A stretch of 64,000 nucleotides of DNA from Pseudotabrizicola alkalilacus. GTDB taxonomy: Bacteria; Pseudomonadota; Alphaproteobacteria; Rhodobacterales; Rhodobacteraceae. The stretch covers positions 434,001 to 498,000 of the forward strand of contig NZ_QWEY01000001.1 in the NCBI RefSeq assembly GCF_003443995.1, given 5' to 3'. A model generated the notes under the pieces. That model did no database searches. It saw only the letters and a program-made list of their open reading frames with translations, and was not told the DNA's origin. The position numbers were made by a program, and so were the translations under genes. This document shows positions 11,460 to 20,346 of this stretch, piece by piece (the first letter of the stretch is position 1; each line of letters opens with the position of its first letter).

Positions 11460-12311
11460 ATGAGCGCGGTGCGGGTGTTTGGCTGGACGGCGCTGGCAAT
11501 GGCGGCGTTTGCGGCCAATTCGGTGCTGAACCGGATGGCGGTGGGGGCGGGGTGGATTGATCCGCTTGGCTTTGCGGCGGTGCGCGTGGTGGCGGGGGCC
11601 TTGATGCTGGCGCTGCTGCTGGGCGTGCGCGGGGGCGTGGTCTGGCCGGGCACGCGCGGGCGGTTGGCCGGGGTGTCCGGGCTGGTGGTCTATCTGGTCG
11701 GATTCTCGGTTGCCTATCTGGCGCTGGGGGCCGGGATCGGCGCGCTGATCCTGTTCGGGGCGGTGCAGGTGACGATGTTTGGCGGTGCGGTGCTGTCGGG
11801 GGAGGTGGTGCCGGGGCGGCGCTGGCTGGGGGCGGGGCTGGCCTTTGCCGGGCTGGTGGGGCTGGTGGCCCCCGGTGGGGCAGAGGTGCCGGTGGCAGGG
11901 GCTGTGGCGATGGCTTGTGCGGGGATCGGCTGGGGCATCTATTCGCTGGCCGGGCGCGGGGCCAGCGATGCGCTGGCGGCGACGGCGTGGAATTTCGGGC
12001 TGGCGGTGCCGGTGGTGGTTGGGGTGGCGCTGATCTGGGGCGGGATGCGGGCGGAGGCGGCGGGCGTCTGGCTGGCCGTACTGTCGGGGGCGGTCACGAG
12101 TGGTCTGGGCTATGCGCTGTGGTATACGGTGTTACCCGGTCTGGGCGCGGCGCGGGCGGCGGTGGCGCAGCTGACGGTGCCGGTGCTGGCCGCGCTGGGC
12201 GGTGCTGTGGTGATCGGCGAGGCGGTGGGGGGACGGTTCTGGGTGGCCTCGGCGGTGATTTTGAGCGGCGTGGCGATTGCCAGTGCTCAGAGCGGTTTGA
12301 CCAGGCGATGA
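11460..12311 (+). CDS. EamA/DMT-family transporter
   Basis: A 283-residue membrane protein with two EamA repeats of about five helices each. It is very rich in Gly, Ala, Val and Leu, with conserved-looking segments FAANSVLNRMAVG near the start and TSGLGYALWYTVLPGLGAARAA in the second repeat, typical of drug/metabolite transporter superfamily exporters. The ATG at 11460 was chosen over a GTG at 11451 because AGAAAGG lies at the right distance. The substrate cannot be predicted. It ends convergently with a GNAT gene, overlapping by 25 bp. Confidence 0.85.
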   Translation: MSAVRVFGWTALAMAAFAANSVLNRMAVGAGWIDPLGFAAVRVVAGALMLALLLGVRGGVVWPGTRGRLAGVSGLVVYLVGFSVAYLALGAGIGALILFGAVQVTMFGGAVLSGEVVPGRRWLGAGLAFAGLVGLVAPGGAEVPVAGAVAMACAGIGWGIYSLAGRGASDALAATAWNFGLAVPVVVGVALIWGGMRAEAAGVWLAVLSGAVTSGLGYALWYTVLPGLGAARAAVAQLTVPVLAALGGAVVIGEAVGGRFWVASAVILSGVAIASAQSGLTRR

Positions 12312-12769
12312 AGCGTGTGGCCGTATTCGGTGTCGTCGCGGCTGATGCCGGTGGGCACAAAGCCCATGCGGGCCCAGAAGGCGGCACCGCGCGGGTTGGC
12401 CTGTAGAACGGCGAGATAGAGACTTGTCGCCTGAGCCGCGCGGCAGCGGTCTTCGATCTGGGCCAGAAAGCGCGCGCCATGGCCGTTGGAGCGGGTGTCG
12501 GGTGCCAGAATCATCAGGCCGAGGTAGGCGTCTGACGCGGTGGGAAAGCCGAAGAAGACTTCGGCCAGGCCGATAAGCCGGTCGCCCACAAACAGGCCGA
12601 GCCGCAAGGTGGCGGCGGAGTCGGAAGGCAGCGGCGCGCCGGTGAAGAAATCATCGACCTCTTCAAGGCCGGGGGCGCGGCCCTTCCACAGGTGGTAATA
12701 GTCCTGCGCCTCTGTCAGCAGGGCGGAAACGGCGGCGCGGTCGCCGGCCGGATCCAGCGCGCGGATCAT
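12287..12769 (-). CDS. GNAT-family N-acetyltransferase
   Basis: A 160-residue single-domain GNAT. The acetyl-CoA binding segment is LMILAPDTRSNGHGARFLAQIE (about 85-107), a variant of the Q/R-x-x-G-x-G/A loop, followed by the usual LAVLQANPRGAAFWARMGF motif. The acceptor is unknown. It is the last gene of a minus-strand group with DUF1467 and methylmalonyl-CoA epimerase: its start overlaps the DUF1467 stop by 4 bp, so co-translation is likely even though function need not be shared. Confidence 0.85.
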   Translation of the reverse strand: MIRALDPAGDRAAVSALLTEAQDYYHLWKGRAPGLEEVDDFFTGAPLPSDSAATLRLGLFVGDRLIGLAEVFFGFPTASDAYLGLMILAPDTRSNGHGARFLAQIEDRCRAAQATSLYLAVLQANPRGAAFWARMGFVPTGISRDDTEYGHTLHRLVKPL

Positions 12770-13050
12770 GGGGTGGCGGTGACGGGCGGCATGCGGCCCA
12801 TCCAGTCGAAATCGCGCACCGAGATGGTGCCAGAGGTGATGATGCCTGCCAGCAGCCCCCAGACGATGATCGCGAACAGCGTGGTGATCCTGGCCTTGCG
12901 CCCCACCATTTCATCGCGGGGCGCGCTGCGGGGGGTGCCGGGGACGACCGACCCGGCATCGCCTTGGGTGGTCAGGCGCAGCGGCAGCACGATGAAGAAC
13001 ACCATGAACCAGACAACGGCGAACAGAACGGCGGCGGCGGTGATGGTCAT
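12766..13050 (-). CDS. DUF1467 family small membrane protein
   Basis: A 94-residue protein with two hydrophobic helices (about 3-25 and 55-77) separated by a polar loop GVVPGTPRSAPRDEMVGRKA. This loop and the C-terminal TM identify the DUF1467 family of alphaproteobacteria. Its function is unknown. In this lineage it is regularly found next to methylmalonyl-CoA epimerase, as here, where the two reading frames overlap by 4 bp. Whether it aids propionate metabolism or is merely a conserved neighbour cannot be told from the sequence. Confidence 0.85.
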   Translation of the reverse strand: MTITAAAVLFAVVWFMVFFIVLPLRLTTQGDAGSVVPGTPRSAPRDEMVGRKARITTLFAIIVWGLLAGIITSGTISVRDFDWMGRMPPVTATP

Positions 13051-13451
13051 ATCTGCTCCAGTTCGATCAGGCAGCCGTTGAAGTCTTTGGGGTGCAGAAA
13101 CAGCACCGGCTTGCCATGCGCGCCGATTTTCGGCTCGCCCGTGCCCAGCACCCGCGCGCCCGACGCCTTGAGCGTGTCGCGCGCGGCGAGGATATCTTCG
13201 ACCTCATAGCAGATGTGGTGAATGCCGCCTGCCGGGTTCTTGTCGAGAAAGCCCTGAATCGGGGAGTTTTCGCCCAGAGGATACAAAAGCTCGATCTTGG
13301 TGTTCGGCAGGTCGATGAACACCACGGTCACGCCATGGTCAGGTTCGTCCTGCGGCGGGCGCACGGCAGCGCCGAGCGTGCCGGCATATTGCGCGCTTGC
13401 AGCGACAAGGTCGGGCACGGCGATGGCGACATGGTTCAAGCGGCCGATCAT
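13047..13451 (-). CDS. mce: Methylmalonyl-CoA epimerase
   Basis: A 134-residue vicinal-oxygen-chelate enzyme that interconverts the 2R and 2S isomers of methylmalonyl-CoA, between propionyl-CoA carboxylase and the B12 mutase. It has the family N-terminus IGRLNHVAIAVPDL with metal ligand H7, the GGIHHICYEV segment with a second histidine ligand and the C-terminal GCLIELEQ glutamate. The start at 13451 has an AAAGGAG ribosome site, and a longer upstream frame has no family similarity. It is first in a three-gene overlapping set with DUF1467 and a GNAT. Confidence 0.92.
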   Translation of the reverse strand: MIGRLNHVAIAVPDLVAASAQYAGTLGAAVRPPQDEPDHGVTVVFIDLPNTKIELLYPLGENSPIQGFLDKNPAGGIHHICYEVEDILAARDTLKASGARVLGTGEPKIGAHGKPVLFLHPKDFNGCLIELEQI

Positions 13452-13638
13452 GGGCATCTCCTTTGGGCAGGTCTTCGCGGTTATGGGCGGGGCGGCGGCA
13501 TCAGGCAAGGGGCCGAACCGCCGCAGGGGGCATTTCCGCTGCGGCGGGGCCTGCTTTCAGGGCGGTTTTAACCGAATTTTAGCCGGTTTGGGTGTCTGAT
13601 CGGGCTTGCCGCTGTTGGGGGCGGCTTTGGGGATCGCC

Positions 13639-14364
13639 ATGCCTGTACCCGTCTCACCTGATGCTGCCGTGATGCCAACCTTTTTGCCGCGCGGCGTGGT
13701 CGCGCCGGAGGGGGGGGCGCTGCCCTTGTCCGGGGTGACGATTCTGCTGGTCGAAGACAGCCGCTTTGCCTCGGATGCGCTGCGCCTGATGTGCCAGCGG
13801 TCAGGTGCCCGATTGCGGCGGGCCCACTCGATGGCCAATGCGCAGGCGCATCTGCGCACCTATTGCCCGGATGTGGCGATCGTCGATCTGGGCCTGCCGG
13901 ACGGGCGTGGCGACCGGCTGATCCGCGATCTGACGATCTCGCGGCGGGTGGCGGTGGTGTTGGGCCTTTCCGGTGACCCTGACGGCCGGGGATTGGCGTT
14001 GGCGGCGGGGGCAAAGGGATTTCTGGAAAAACCGTTGCAGGGTTTAGGCACGTTTCAGCGGGCGATCCTGCGCCATATGCCGGGGCGCTTTGCCCTGACG
14101 GCGCGCGATGATGAGGGGCCGGCGGATGCGGCGGTTGATCCGCTTGCGCTGCGCGATGATCTGGCGCATGCGGCGGCGCTGATGGCGCTGGCACCGGACG
14201 CGGCAGGCCGGGGCTATCTGGCGCGGTTTGTCGCCGGGGTCGCGCGCAGTGCCGGGGATGCCGATCTGGCCGAAGCGGCGGCGGCGGCGGCCCTGCGGGC
14301 CGAAGCGCTGCCGCAGTTGCACCGTCTGGTGCACCTGAGGTTGGGGCAGGGGGCACGGTTTTGA
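13639..14364 (+). CDS. Response-regulator receiver protein without DNA-binding domain
   Basis: A 241-residue protein. Residues 33-135 form a receiver domain: acidic pair E39-D40 in ILLVEDSR, phosphoacceptor D83 in IVDLGLPDGRG and K131 in FLEKP. The N-terminal 30 residues are low-complexity, and the C-terminal 90 residues are Ala-rich and helical with no recognisable HTH or enzymatic output. No histidine kinase is adjacent. It may act through protein contacts, for example in a phosphorelay, but no partner is visible. The start could also be the ATG 33 bp downstream. Confidence 0.75.
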   Translation: MPVPVSPDAAVMPTFLPRGVVAPEGGALPLSGVTILLVEDSRFASDALRLMCQRSGARLRRAHSMANAQAHLRTYCPDVAIVDLGLPDGRGDRLIRDLTISRRVAVVLGLSGDPDGRGLALAAGAKGFLEKPLQGLGTFQRAILRHMPGRFALTARDDEGPADAAVDPLALRDDLAHAAALMALAPDAAGRGYLARFVAGVARSAGDADLAEAAAAAALRAEALPQLHRLVHLRLGQGARF

Positions 14365-14372
14365 CCGGCTGG

Positions 14373-15089
14373 TTACAGGCCCGGGTCCGAGGCTGCGCGC
14401 ACCAGTTGCGACAGATCGGACAGGCGCTCGCGCTGCTGGCCGGTCGCATCAAAATTGGCGGGGGCAAGCCAGGCGGCAAACGCCTCGCGCAGCGCGGGCC
14501 ATTCGCTGTCGATCACCGAAAACCAGGCGGTGTCGCGGTTGCGGCCCTTGCTGACGGTGTGGTTGCGAAATATGCCCTCATAGCTGAAGCCCAGCCGTTG
14601 CGCGGCACGGCGCGACGGCAGGTTCAGCGCGTTGCATTTCCATTCATAGCGGCGGTATCCGGCGCAGAACGCCCAGTCCATCATCAGAAACATCGCCTCG
14701 GTCGCGGCAGGCGTGCGTTGCAGCGCAGGCGACAGGCAGATATGGCCAACCTCGATGCTGCCCGAGTCTGGCGCGACGCGCAGATAAGAGGCGACCCCAA
14801 CCGCATGGCCGGTGGTGGTTTCGGTGAGGGCAAAGAACACCGGGTCGTTGCGGCCCTGATGATCCTTGACCCAGCGGTGATAGGCCGAGGCCGAGGAGAA
14901 CGGGCCATAGGGCAAGTAATCCCACAGCGCATCATGGCCGGAAAACGCGGCGAACAGGTCGGCCGCGTGATCATCGGCCTCCAGCGGGTCAAGCCGGATG
15001 TGTTTGCCCTGCAGCGTCAGGCCTGCGGGCGGATGGGGTGGCGGGGTCCAGTCTGCGAGCAGTTGTCCTTGTGGTGCCTGTCTGTGCAT
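14373..15089 (-). CDS. RimJ/RimL-type GNAT acetyltransferase
   Basis: A 238-residue protein of the Acetyltransf_3 (RimL-like) group. Recognisable segments are IRLDPLEADDHAADLFAAF at the start of the domain, GSIEVGHICLSPALQRTPAATEAMFLMMDWAF around the acetyl-CoA site and the hallmark YEWKCNALNLPSRRAAQRLGFSYEGIFRNH. The domain type acetylates protein N-termini or amines; the acceptor is unknown. The start at 15089 was chosen for an AGGGA ribosome site. It converges with the receiver-domain gene 8 bp away. Confidence 0.85.
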   Translation of the reverse strand: MHRQAPQGQLLADWTPPPHPPAGLTLQGKHIRLDPLEADDHAADLFAAFSGHDALWDYLPYGPFSSASAYHRWVKDHQGRNDPVFFALTETTTGHAVGVASYLRVAPDSGSIEVGHICLSPALQRTPAATEAMFLMMDWAFCAGYRRYEWKCNALNLPSRRAAQRLGFSYEGIFRNHTVSKGRNRDTAWFSVIDSEWPALREAFAAWLAPANFDATGQQRERLSDLSQLVRAASDPGL

Positions 15090-15179
15090 TGCCGCGTCCC
15101 TGTTGATCCTGCGCAGGTTATGTCCTGTCTGCAGGGCGGGGTGCAATGGGCATTGTTGCCGGACCTTGCGGGGGCTGGA

Positions 15180-16385
15180 TCAGGCCAGCAAACCGGGGTC
15201 GCTCCCCATCGCCAGACCGGGAAAGACACTGGATTCAAGCAGGTTGCGGTCAAGACCATACATGCCGCGCATCGCCCAGGCCGCCCAGGCCCGCACATCG
15301 GACGTGGGCATCAGATCGCGGCGCTGATACAGCGCGGCCTCATCCAGCCCCGGCCACCGCCCCATGACCTGCCCACCCTTGAGCGCGCCACCTGCCATCA
15401 GCATTGCGCCGCCGGTGCCGTGGTCGGTGCCTCTGGTGCCGTTTTCGGCAACGGTACGACCGAATTCGGTCATCGCCAGCAGCAGCGTCTTACCCCAGAT
15501 CTGCGGTCCGAGCTGATCTGCCAGCCGCAGCACCACCCGCTCCAGCCGCTGCAGCGGCAAGGTGCTACCGCCGGACTGGTTGCGGTGGGTGTCCCAACCA
15601 TTGAGCGAAAAGGCGGCGATGCGGGTGTCGTCGCGCAACCGCTCGGCCGCGAAATCTGTCAGCCGGTCGGTTTCGGCCAACCGCCCCTTGTCGACGGTGG
15701 GCGGCGCCGCGCCGTTCATCCGGGCCAGATCCATGCGTTCGGTCAGAGACACGGCCTCGGTCGCGGCTTCGCGGAACAGCGCGTCATCGTGGTAAATGTG
15801 ATCCAGCAGCAGACGGCTTTGCGGCGACAGATCCAGCCGCACATCGGGCTGCCAATTGCTGACCGGTGCCGGTCCCTGCAGCACCGGCGCCGAATCGGCC
15901 CCGATGGCAAAGGCGGTCTGCGACCGCAAGCCGGGGACCGCTTGCAGCATCCGGTTCAGCCAGCCATCGCGCACGGACCCGTCGGGCATATCCAGCCCGG
16001 TGCCGGCCTCCAGAATATCCTGGCCGTCGAAATGGCTGCGGTGATCGCGGTAGGGAGTCGAGGTGGCGTGGACAAACCCCAACTGACCCGCCTGCCACAG
16101 CGGCATCAGGCCCGCGAGCATGGGGTTAAGGCTAAAATACCCCGTAAGATCAGGGCCTTGGGGGGCAGAAAGCGTGGGGCGGTAACCGGCAAGCAGCGGA
16201 TCGCCGGAGGGGCGCACCAGATCGAGCCCATCCATCCCGCCGCGCAGAATCACCACGACCAGCCGGTGATCGCCCAAGGGCGCGCTGCCATCGGACGCGG
16301 CCAGCGTCACGGTGGTCATCAACGGGTGCGCGGCGAGCGAACAGGCGGTGCCGGTCAGCCCTTTGAGAAACAGTCGGCGATCCAT
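15180..16385 (-). CDS. DUF1501 family Tat-exported protein
   Basis: A 401-residue protein with an N-terminal twin-arginine signal (DRRLFLKGLTG, hydrophobic core to about 30). The body has the DUF1501 pattern, an alkaline-phosphatase/sulfatase-like fold of unknown activity: VVVILRGGMDGLD near the start, STPYRDHRSHFDGQDILEAG in the middle, GWDTHRNQ, and MTEFGRTVAENGTRGTDHGTGGAM, a likely metal-site segment. It follows a DUF1800 gene by 6 bp; the DUF1800-DUF1501 pair is widely conserved, and the two probably work on the same extracytoplasmic substrate, which is not known. Confidence 0.88.
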   Translation of the reverse strand: MDRRLFLKGLTGTACSLAAHPLMTTVTLAASDGSAPLGDHRLVVVILRGGMDGLDLVRPSGDPLLAGYRPTLSAPQGPDLTGYFSLNPMLAGLMPLWQAGQLGFVHATSTPYRDHRSHFDGQDILEAGTGLDMPDGSVRDGWLNRMLQAVPGLRSQTAFAIGADSAPVLQGPAPVSNWQPDVRLDLSPQSRLLLDHIYHDDALFREAATEAVSLTERMDLARMNGAAPPTVDKGRLAETDRLTDFAAERLRDDTRIAAFSLNGWDTHRNQSGGSTLPLQRLERVVLRLADQLGPQIWGKTLLLAMTEFGRTVAENGTRGTDHGTGGAMLMAGGALKGGQVMGRWPGLDEAALYQRRDLMPTSDVRAWAAWAMRGMYGLDRNLLESSVFPGLAMGSDPGLLA

Positions 16386-16391
16386 GGGCGG

Positions 16392-17753
16392 CTACCTTCG
16401 GTTGAATTCGGGGCTGGCCAGCACCAGACCGACAGCTTCGCGCGTGCTTTCCGACCGGGGCACCGCCCAGGCCAGACGCTCGCCCAGATGCGAGCCGAGG
16501 CTGCGGGTCATCAGTGTGGCAGGGTCAGGCAACGGGGTGACCAGTTGCTGCGGCATCTCCATCGCCCAGGTGATGCGCACGGCCATCGCCTCGGGCGTGA
16601 TCCAGACCTCTGCCGCCTCGGGCCAGCCATCGGGACCGGGGGGGCGCTGCCAGGGCTGACCCATGGCAGCCATCGGCTGCAGGATGATCTGGCGGAACAC
16701 GCCATCCGCCATCCGCATCACATCCGCCCCGTCGAGGCCAAGCGTGCGCAAGGCGGCGACTGTGAAATCAAAGGGTTGGCGTGCCTTTTCCTGCATCCGC
16801 GACCATGCCGCAGGCTGCGTCAGCAGCGATTCGGCGACCGCCAGCAGGTCGCCGCCAGAACTGCGCCAGGCGTCGGTCAGAGCCTGCACCAGATCGGGGC
16901 TGGGCTGGTCAGAGACGAAATGCACCGCCAGCTTGCGCGCCAGATGGGCGGCGGTGGCAGGGTGTTCGGCCAGATCATCCAGCGCTTTCAGCACAGTTGC
17001 CAGCGCGTCGCCCGCATAGGTGGTGCCCAGCACGGTTTCCGGCCCCGGCTCGGCGCGGCGGGCGTCAAACGTGGCGCCGGTCTTGTCAACGGTCAGGCCG
17101 GTCAGAAGCTCGGCCATTTGCGTGACATCTTCTTGCGTATAGCCACTGCCGACCGTGTGCAGTTCCAGCAGTTCACGCGCCAGATTTTCGTTGAGCCCCT
17201 TGGCCTGACGTTTGCCAATGCGCGAATTGGGGCCAAGGCTGCGCGACTGATCCAGATACCGCAGCATTGCCGGGTGCTGGACCACCGCTTTCAGCATATC
17301 GGCAAAGCGGTCGGTCAGGTGGGGGCGGATCGCCTCTTCCACCAGGGTTGCGGGCAGCGGGCTGTCACGGCGGGCGCGGGCAACGGTAGTGAAATGGTCG
17401 GCCCAGAATTGCACCAGACGTTCGCGAAAGCCGTCGGGGGCATCCAGCGCGCGGGCGATTGTGGTTTTGGCAGCCAGCAGGGTGACGCCTTCAAGCTGGG
17501 CGATGGCTTGACGGTAATCTTGCCGGGCCACCCTTGCCTCGGCGGCTTTGGCGCGGCGCCAGGTCTGCAGCAAGGTATCGGCCCGCGTCAGGGTGTCGTT
17601 CAGATCAGCCAGATGCGGGCCGGGCCAGGTGGCGGCCATGACATCGGGGCCGCGCAGGGCAGCCAGCATCGACGCGGGTTCGGCCGGCGCCTGATCGGGG
17701 AGGGGCAGCCCATAGCCAAAGCGAAAGGCGGCAGTGGTCTTGTCCTGAGTCAT
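16392..17753 (-). CDS. DUF1800 family protein
   Basis: A 453-residue protein of the DUF1800 family. Family-like segments include the N-terminal FRFGYGLP, the HFTTVARA stretch after LVQFWADH (about 125-150), and NLARELLELHTVG followed by YTQEDVTQMAELLTG, the most conserved part of the family. No signal peptide is evident at the chosen start (ATG 17753, AAGGA ribosome site). It is the first gene of the pair with DUF1501. Biochemical function is unknown; the pairing suggests a periplasmic or envelope role. Confidence 0.88.
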   Translation of the reverse strand: MTQDKTTAAFRFGYGLPLPDQAPAEPASMLAALRGPDVMAATWPGPHLADLNDTLTRADTLLQTWRRAKAAEARVARQDYRQAIAQLEGVTLLAAKTTIARALDAPDGFRERLVQFWADHFTTVARARRDSPLPATLVEEAIRPHLTDRFADMLKAVVQHPAMLRYLDQSRSLGPNSRIGKRQAKGLNENLARELLELHTVGSGYTQEDVTQMAELLTGLTVDKTGATFDARRAEPGPETVLGTTYAGDALATVLKALDDLAEHPATAAHLARKLAVHFVSDQPSPDLVQALTDAWRSSGGDLLAVAESLLTQPAAWSRMQEKARQPFDFTVAALRTLGLDGADVMRMADGVFRQIILQPMAAMGQPWQRPPGPDGWPEAAEVWITPEAMAVRITWAMEMPQQLVTPLPDPATLMTRSLGSHLGERLAWAVPRSESTREAVGLVLASPEFNRR

Positions 17754-17819
17754 CGGGCGTCCTTGAGGTGCGGTCAGGATAAAGGCAAACGCGGGCCTTT
17801 GCACCGGGGAAAGTCAGTG

Positions 17820-18299
17820 TCAGAGCGATCCGTCAAAGCTGAACTCGGGGGGATAGCCATGAAAGCCATCGAAATCGCCCTTGCCCAAGGTGATGCCCGA
17901 CGCACGGAGAGAGGCGTAACCCATTGTCACATGAAAGAAAAAATTCGGAAGACCGTAGAGGAACACGAAATCATGCGCAGGTTGCTGGAGGTCGGTAAAA
18001 CCTGCGCGATGACTGATGATGCGGTCTGCGGCCCCATCAAACTCGGCGGGTTTCATCGCGCCGAGGGTGGCGCGGGCGACCGCCATGCGCGGGGCAAGGG
18101 CGGTGGGCAGGTCGGGCACCGAGCGGCCTGCCAGCGGGCAGGCGATGCGCAGGGTATAGCCTGCGGCAGAGGCAAAATGCTGGCTGGCGGTCAAGCTGTC
18201 GGCAATCTGCGCGGTCATCGCCTCCCGCCCCGCTTTGTCCACGATCCCGGCCATCTGGCCGAGGTAGTGGCGAAAAACGGGGACGGTGGCGTGATACAT
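17820..18299 (-). CDS. DUF1993 family protein
   Basis: A 159-residue protein resembling DUF1993, a DinB-like helical family of unknown function. Typical features are the opening [23 protein letters not shown], a central ADRIISHRAGFTDLQQPAHDFVFLYGLPNFFFHVTMGYASLR region and the closing LGKGDFDGFHG. Its start codon overlaps the aspS stop by one base (TGATG), so it is probably translated after aspS from one transcript, although no functional link to aminoacylation is known. Confidence 0.8.
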   Translation of the reverse strand: MYHATVPVFRHYLGQMAGIVDKAGREAMTAQIADSLTASQHFASAAGYTLRIACPLAGRSVPDLPTALAPRMAVARATLGAMKPAEFDGAADRIISHRAGFTDLQQPAHDFVFLYGLPNFFFHVTMGYASLRASGITLGKGDFDGFHGYPPEFSFDGSL

Positions 18300-20278
18300 C
18301 AGGCGTCCTTGGGCAGCACGCGCAGGCGAAGCTCGCGCAACTGGTCGTTGGTCGGGTCGGAAGGCGCGTTCATCAGCAGGTCTTCGGCGCGCTGGTTCAT
18401 CGGGAACATGATGACCTCGCGGATGTTGGTGGTGTCGGCCAGCAGCATCACGATGCGGTCGATCCCCGCCGCGCAGCCGCCGTGGGGCGGCGCGCCGTAT
18501 TTGAACGCCTTGACCATGCCGCCAAAGCGCTTTTCGACCTCGGAGTTGGGGTAGCCCGCCAGCTCAAACGCCTTGAACATGATTTCCGGCTTGTGGTTGC
18601 GGATGCCACCCGACAGCAGTTCATAGCCGTTGCAGGCGAGGTCATATTGGTAGGCGTAAACGTTGAGCGGGTCACCGTTGAGCGCGTCCATCCCGCCTTG
18701 CGGCATCGAGAACGGGTTGTGGCTGAAGTCGATCTTGCCGTCATCAGTCTTCTCGTACATCGGGAAATCGACGATCCAGGCGAAACGGAAGGTGTCTTTT
18801 TCGGTCAGGCCGAGCTCTTCGCCGATCACGTTGCGGGCACGTCCTGCAACGGATTCGAACGCTTCGGGCTTGCCGCCGAGGAAGAAGGCGGCATCGCCGA
18901 GGCCGAGGCCGAGTTGTTGGCGGATGGCTTCGGTCCGCTCGGGGCCGATGTTTTTGGCGAGGGGGCCAGATGGCTCAACTCCCGATGCGATCATGGAGCG
19001 CAGTGTTCTTTCGCGCTGCAGATCACCCGCCTGAACGGCTTCTGCCAAAGCGTCAAACACTTCTCCCCAATAACCTATCTTGGGTGAGTCTTGGAACCAA
19101 ATTTGCCACGCTACATCCTTGTAGTGGTTCGGTTCCAGCGCATCCAACTCCGCAAAGCGCCGCTTGGCCTCTTCAGATGTTACCTTCGCTCCAACCTCAC
19201 GCCAGAAGATATACCCCATACCCGGCAAGCCCTGCTGCTGGGCAAAGGCGTTCATCCGGTCGCAGAATTTGCGGCTGCCGCCTTTGGGGGCGGGGATGGC
19301 GCGGATCTGGGTGCCCTCTTGCTCCAAGAGTTTGGCAAAGACGGCGAAGCCGGAGCCTGCGAAATGGTCAGACACGACCTGCATCTTGATCGGGTTGCGC
19401 AGGTCGGGTTTGTCGGAGCCGTACCACAGCAGCGAATCGCGATAGGCGATGCGCGGCCAGTTGGCATCGACCGGCTTTTCGGGGGCGAATTCCTGGAACA
19501 GGCCCTGAATGACCGGCTGCACCACGGCGAACACGTCTTCCTGTTCGACAAAGCTCATCTCGATGTCGAGCTGGTAGAAGTCGGTGGGCGAGCGGTCGGC
19601 GCGCGGGTCTTCGTCGCGGAAGCAGGGCGCGATCTGGAAATAGCGGTCAAAGCCCGCCACCATGATCAGCTGTTTGAACTGCTGCGGGGCTTGCGGCAGG
19701 GCGTAGAACTTGCCCGGATGCAGGCGCGAGGGCACGAGGAAGTCACGCGCACCCTCGGGGCTGGACGCGGTGATGATCGGCGTCTGGAATTCGTTGAACC
19801 CCATATCCCACATGCGGTTGCGCAACGAGCGCACCACGTTGGAGCGCAGCATCATGTTGCGGTGCATGCCATCGCGGCGCAGGTCGAGGAAGCGGTAGGT
19901 GAGGCGGGTTTCCTCGGGGTATTCGGTTTCGCCAAACACCGGCATCGGCAGCTCTGCCGCTTCGCCCAGCACGGTGATGCCGGTGGCGTAGACCTCGATT
20001 TCCCCGGTCGGCAGCTTGGGGTTGATCAGCGCGGCATCGCGGGCCTTGACCCGGCCCTCGACCTGAATGACCCATTCGGCGCGGACTTTTTCGATGTCGG
20101 CAAAGGCCGGGGAGTCGCTGTCGGCGATGATCTGGGTGATCCCGTAATGGTCGCGCAGGTCGATGAACAAGACGCCGCCATGATCGCGCACCCGGTGCAC
20201 CCAGCCTGACAGGCGGATGGTGTCGCCGACATGAGCGGTGTTCAGGGCGGCGCAGGTATGGCTGCGATAGGCGTGCAT
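18299..20278 (-). CDS. aspS: Aspartyl-tRNA synthetase with an unusual internal insertion
   Basis: A 659-residue class II synthetase, about 70 residues longer than the usual bacterial form. It has the N-terminal OB-fold ([23 protein letters not shown]), motif 2 [24 protein letters not shown] and motif 3 GIDRIVMLL. Residues 361-437 form an extra block within the bacterial GAD domain, between GYIFWR and [12 protein letters not shown], where close relatives have only about ten residues. GatCA genes in the same window make it likely that Asn-tRNA is formed by transamidation, so a non-discriminating AspRS would be expected. The start at 20278 has an AAAGGGGA ribosome site. Confidence 0.93.
   Translation of the reverse strand: MHAYRSHTCAALNTAHVGDTIRLSGWVHRVRDHGGVLFIDLRDHYGITQIIADSDSPAFADIEKVRAEWVIQVEGRVKARDAALINPKLPTGEIEVYATGITVLGEAAELPMPVFGETEYPEETRLTYRFLDLRRDGMHRNMMLRSNVVRSLRNRMWDMGFNEFQTPIITASSPEGARDFLVPSRLHPGKFYALPQAPQQFKQLIMVAGFDRYFQIAPCFRDEDPRADRSPTDFYQLDIEMSFVEQEDVFAVVQPVIQGLFQEFAPEKPVDANWPRIAYRDSLLWYGSDKPDLRNPIKMQVVSDHFAGSGFAVFAKLLEQEGTQIRAIPAPKGGSRKFCDRMNAFAQQQGLPGMGYIFWREVGAKVTSEEAKRRFAELDALEPNHYKDVAWQIWFQDSPKIGYWGEVFDALAEAVQAGDLQRERTLRSMIASGVEPSGPLAKNIGPERTEAIRQQLGLGLGDAAFFLGGKPEAFESVAGRARNVIGEELGLTEKDTFRFAWIVDFPMYEKTDDGKIDFSHNPFSMPQGGMDALNGDPLNVYAYQYDLACNGYELLSGGIRNHKPEIMFKAFELAGYPNSEVEKRFGGMVKAFKYGAPPHGGCAAGIDRIVMLLADTTNIREVIMFPMNQRAEDLLMNAPSDPTNDQLRELRLRVLPKDA
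18968..19198 (-). other. Low-GC in-frame insertion within the aspS GAD domain
   Basis: By hand count about 54% GC, against mid-60s in the flanks, with codon choices unlike the rest of aspS. It encodes about 77 residues, including [17 protein letters not shown] and a predicted helix [17 protein letters not shown]. No repeats, intein motifs or splice-type junctions are visible. It looks like acquired sequence that keeps the frame; I do not recognise the encoded segment. Confidence 0.7.
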
Positions 20279-20346
20279 CGGTAGTCCCCTTTCAAGGGTT
20301 CGGGCGTCTTCGCGCCGATACACCCCTATCGCCCGGCGAAGTCAAG

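Noticed and set aside
14361-18554. A nearly 1400-codon open frame on the plus strand
   Set aside because: It runs antisense across five well-supported minus-strand genes (GNAT, DUF1501, DUF1800, DUF1993, the aspS end). Its product is low-complexity and matches no family; it is a by-product of GC-rich third-position bias.
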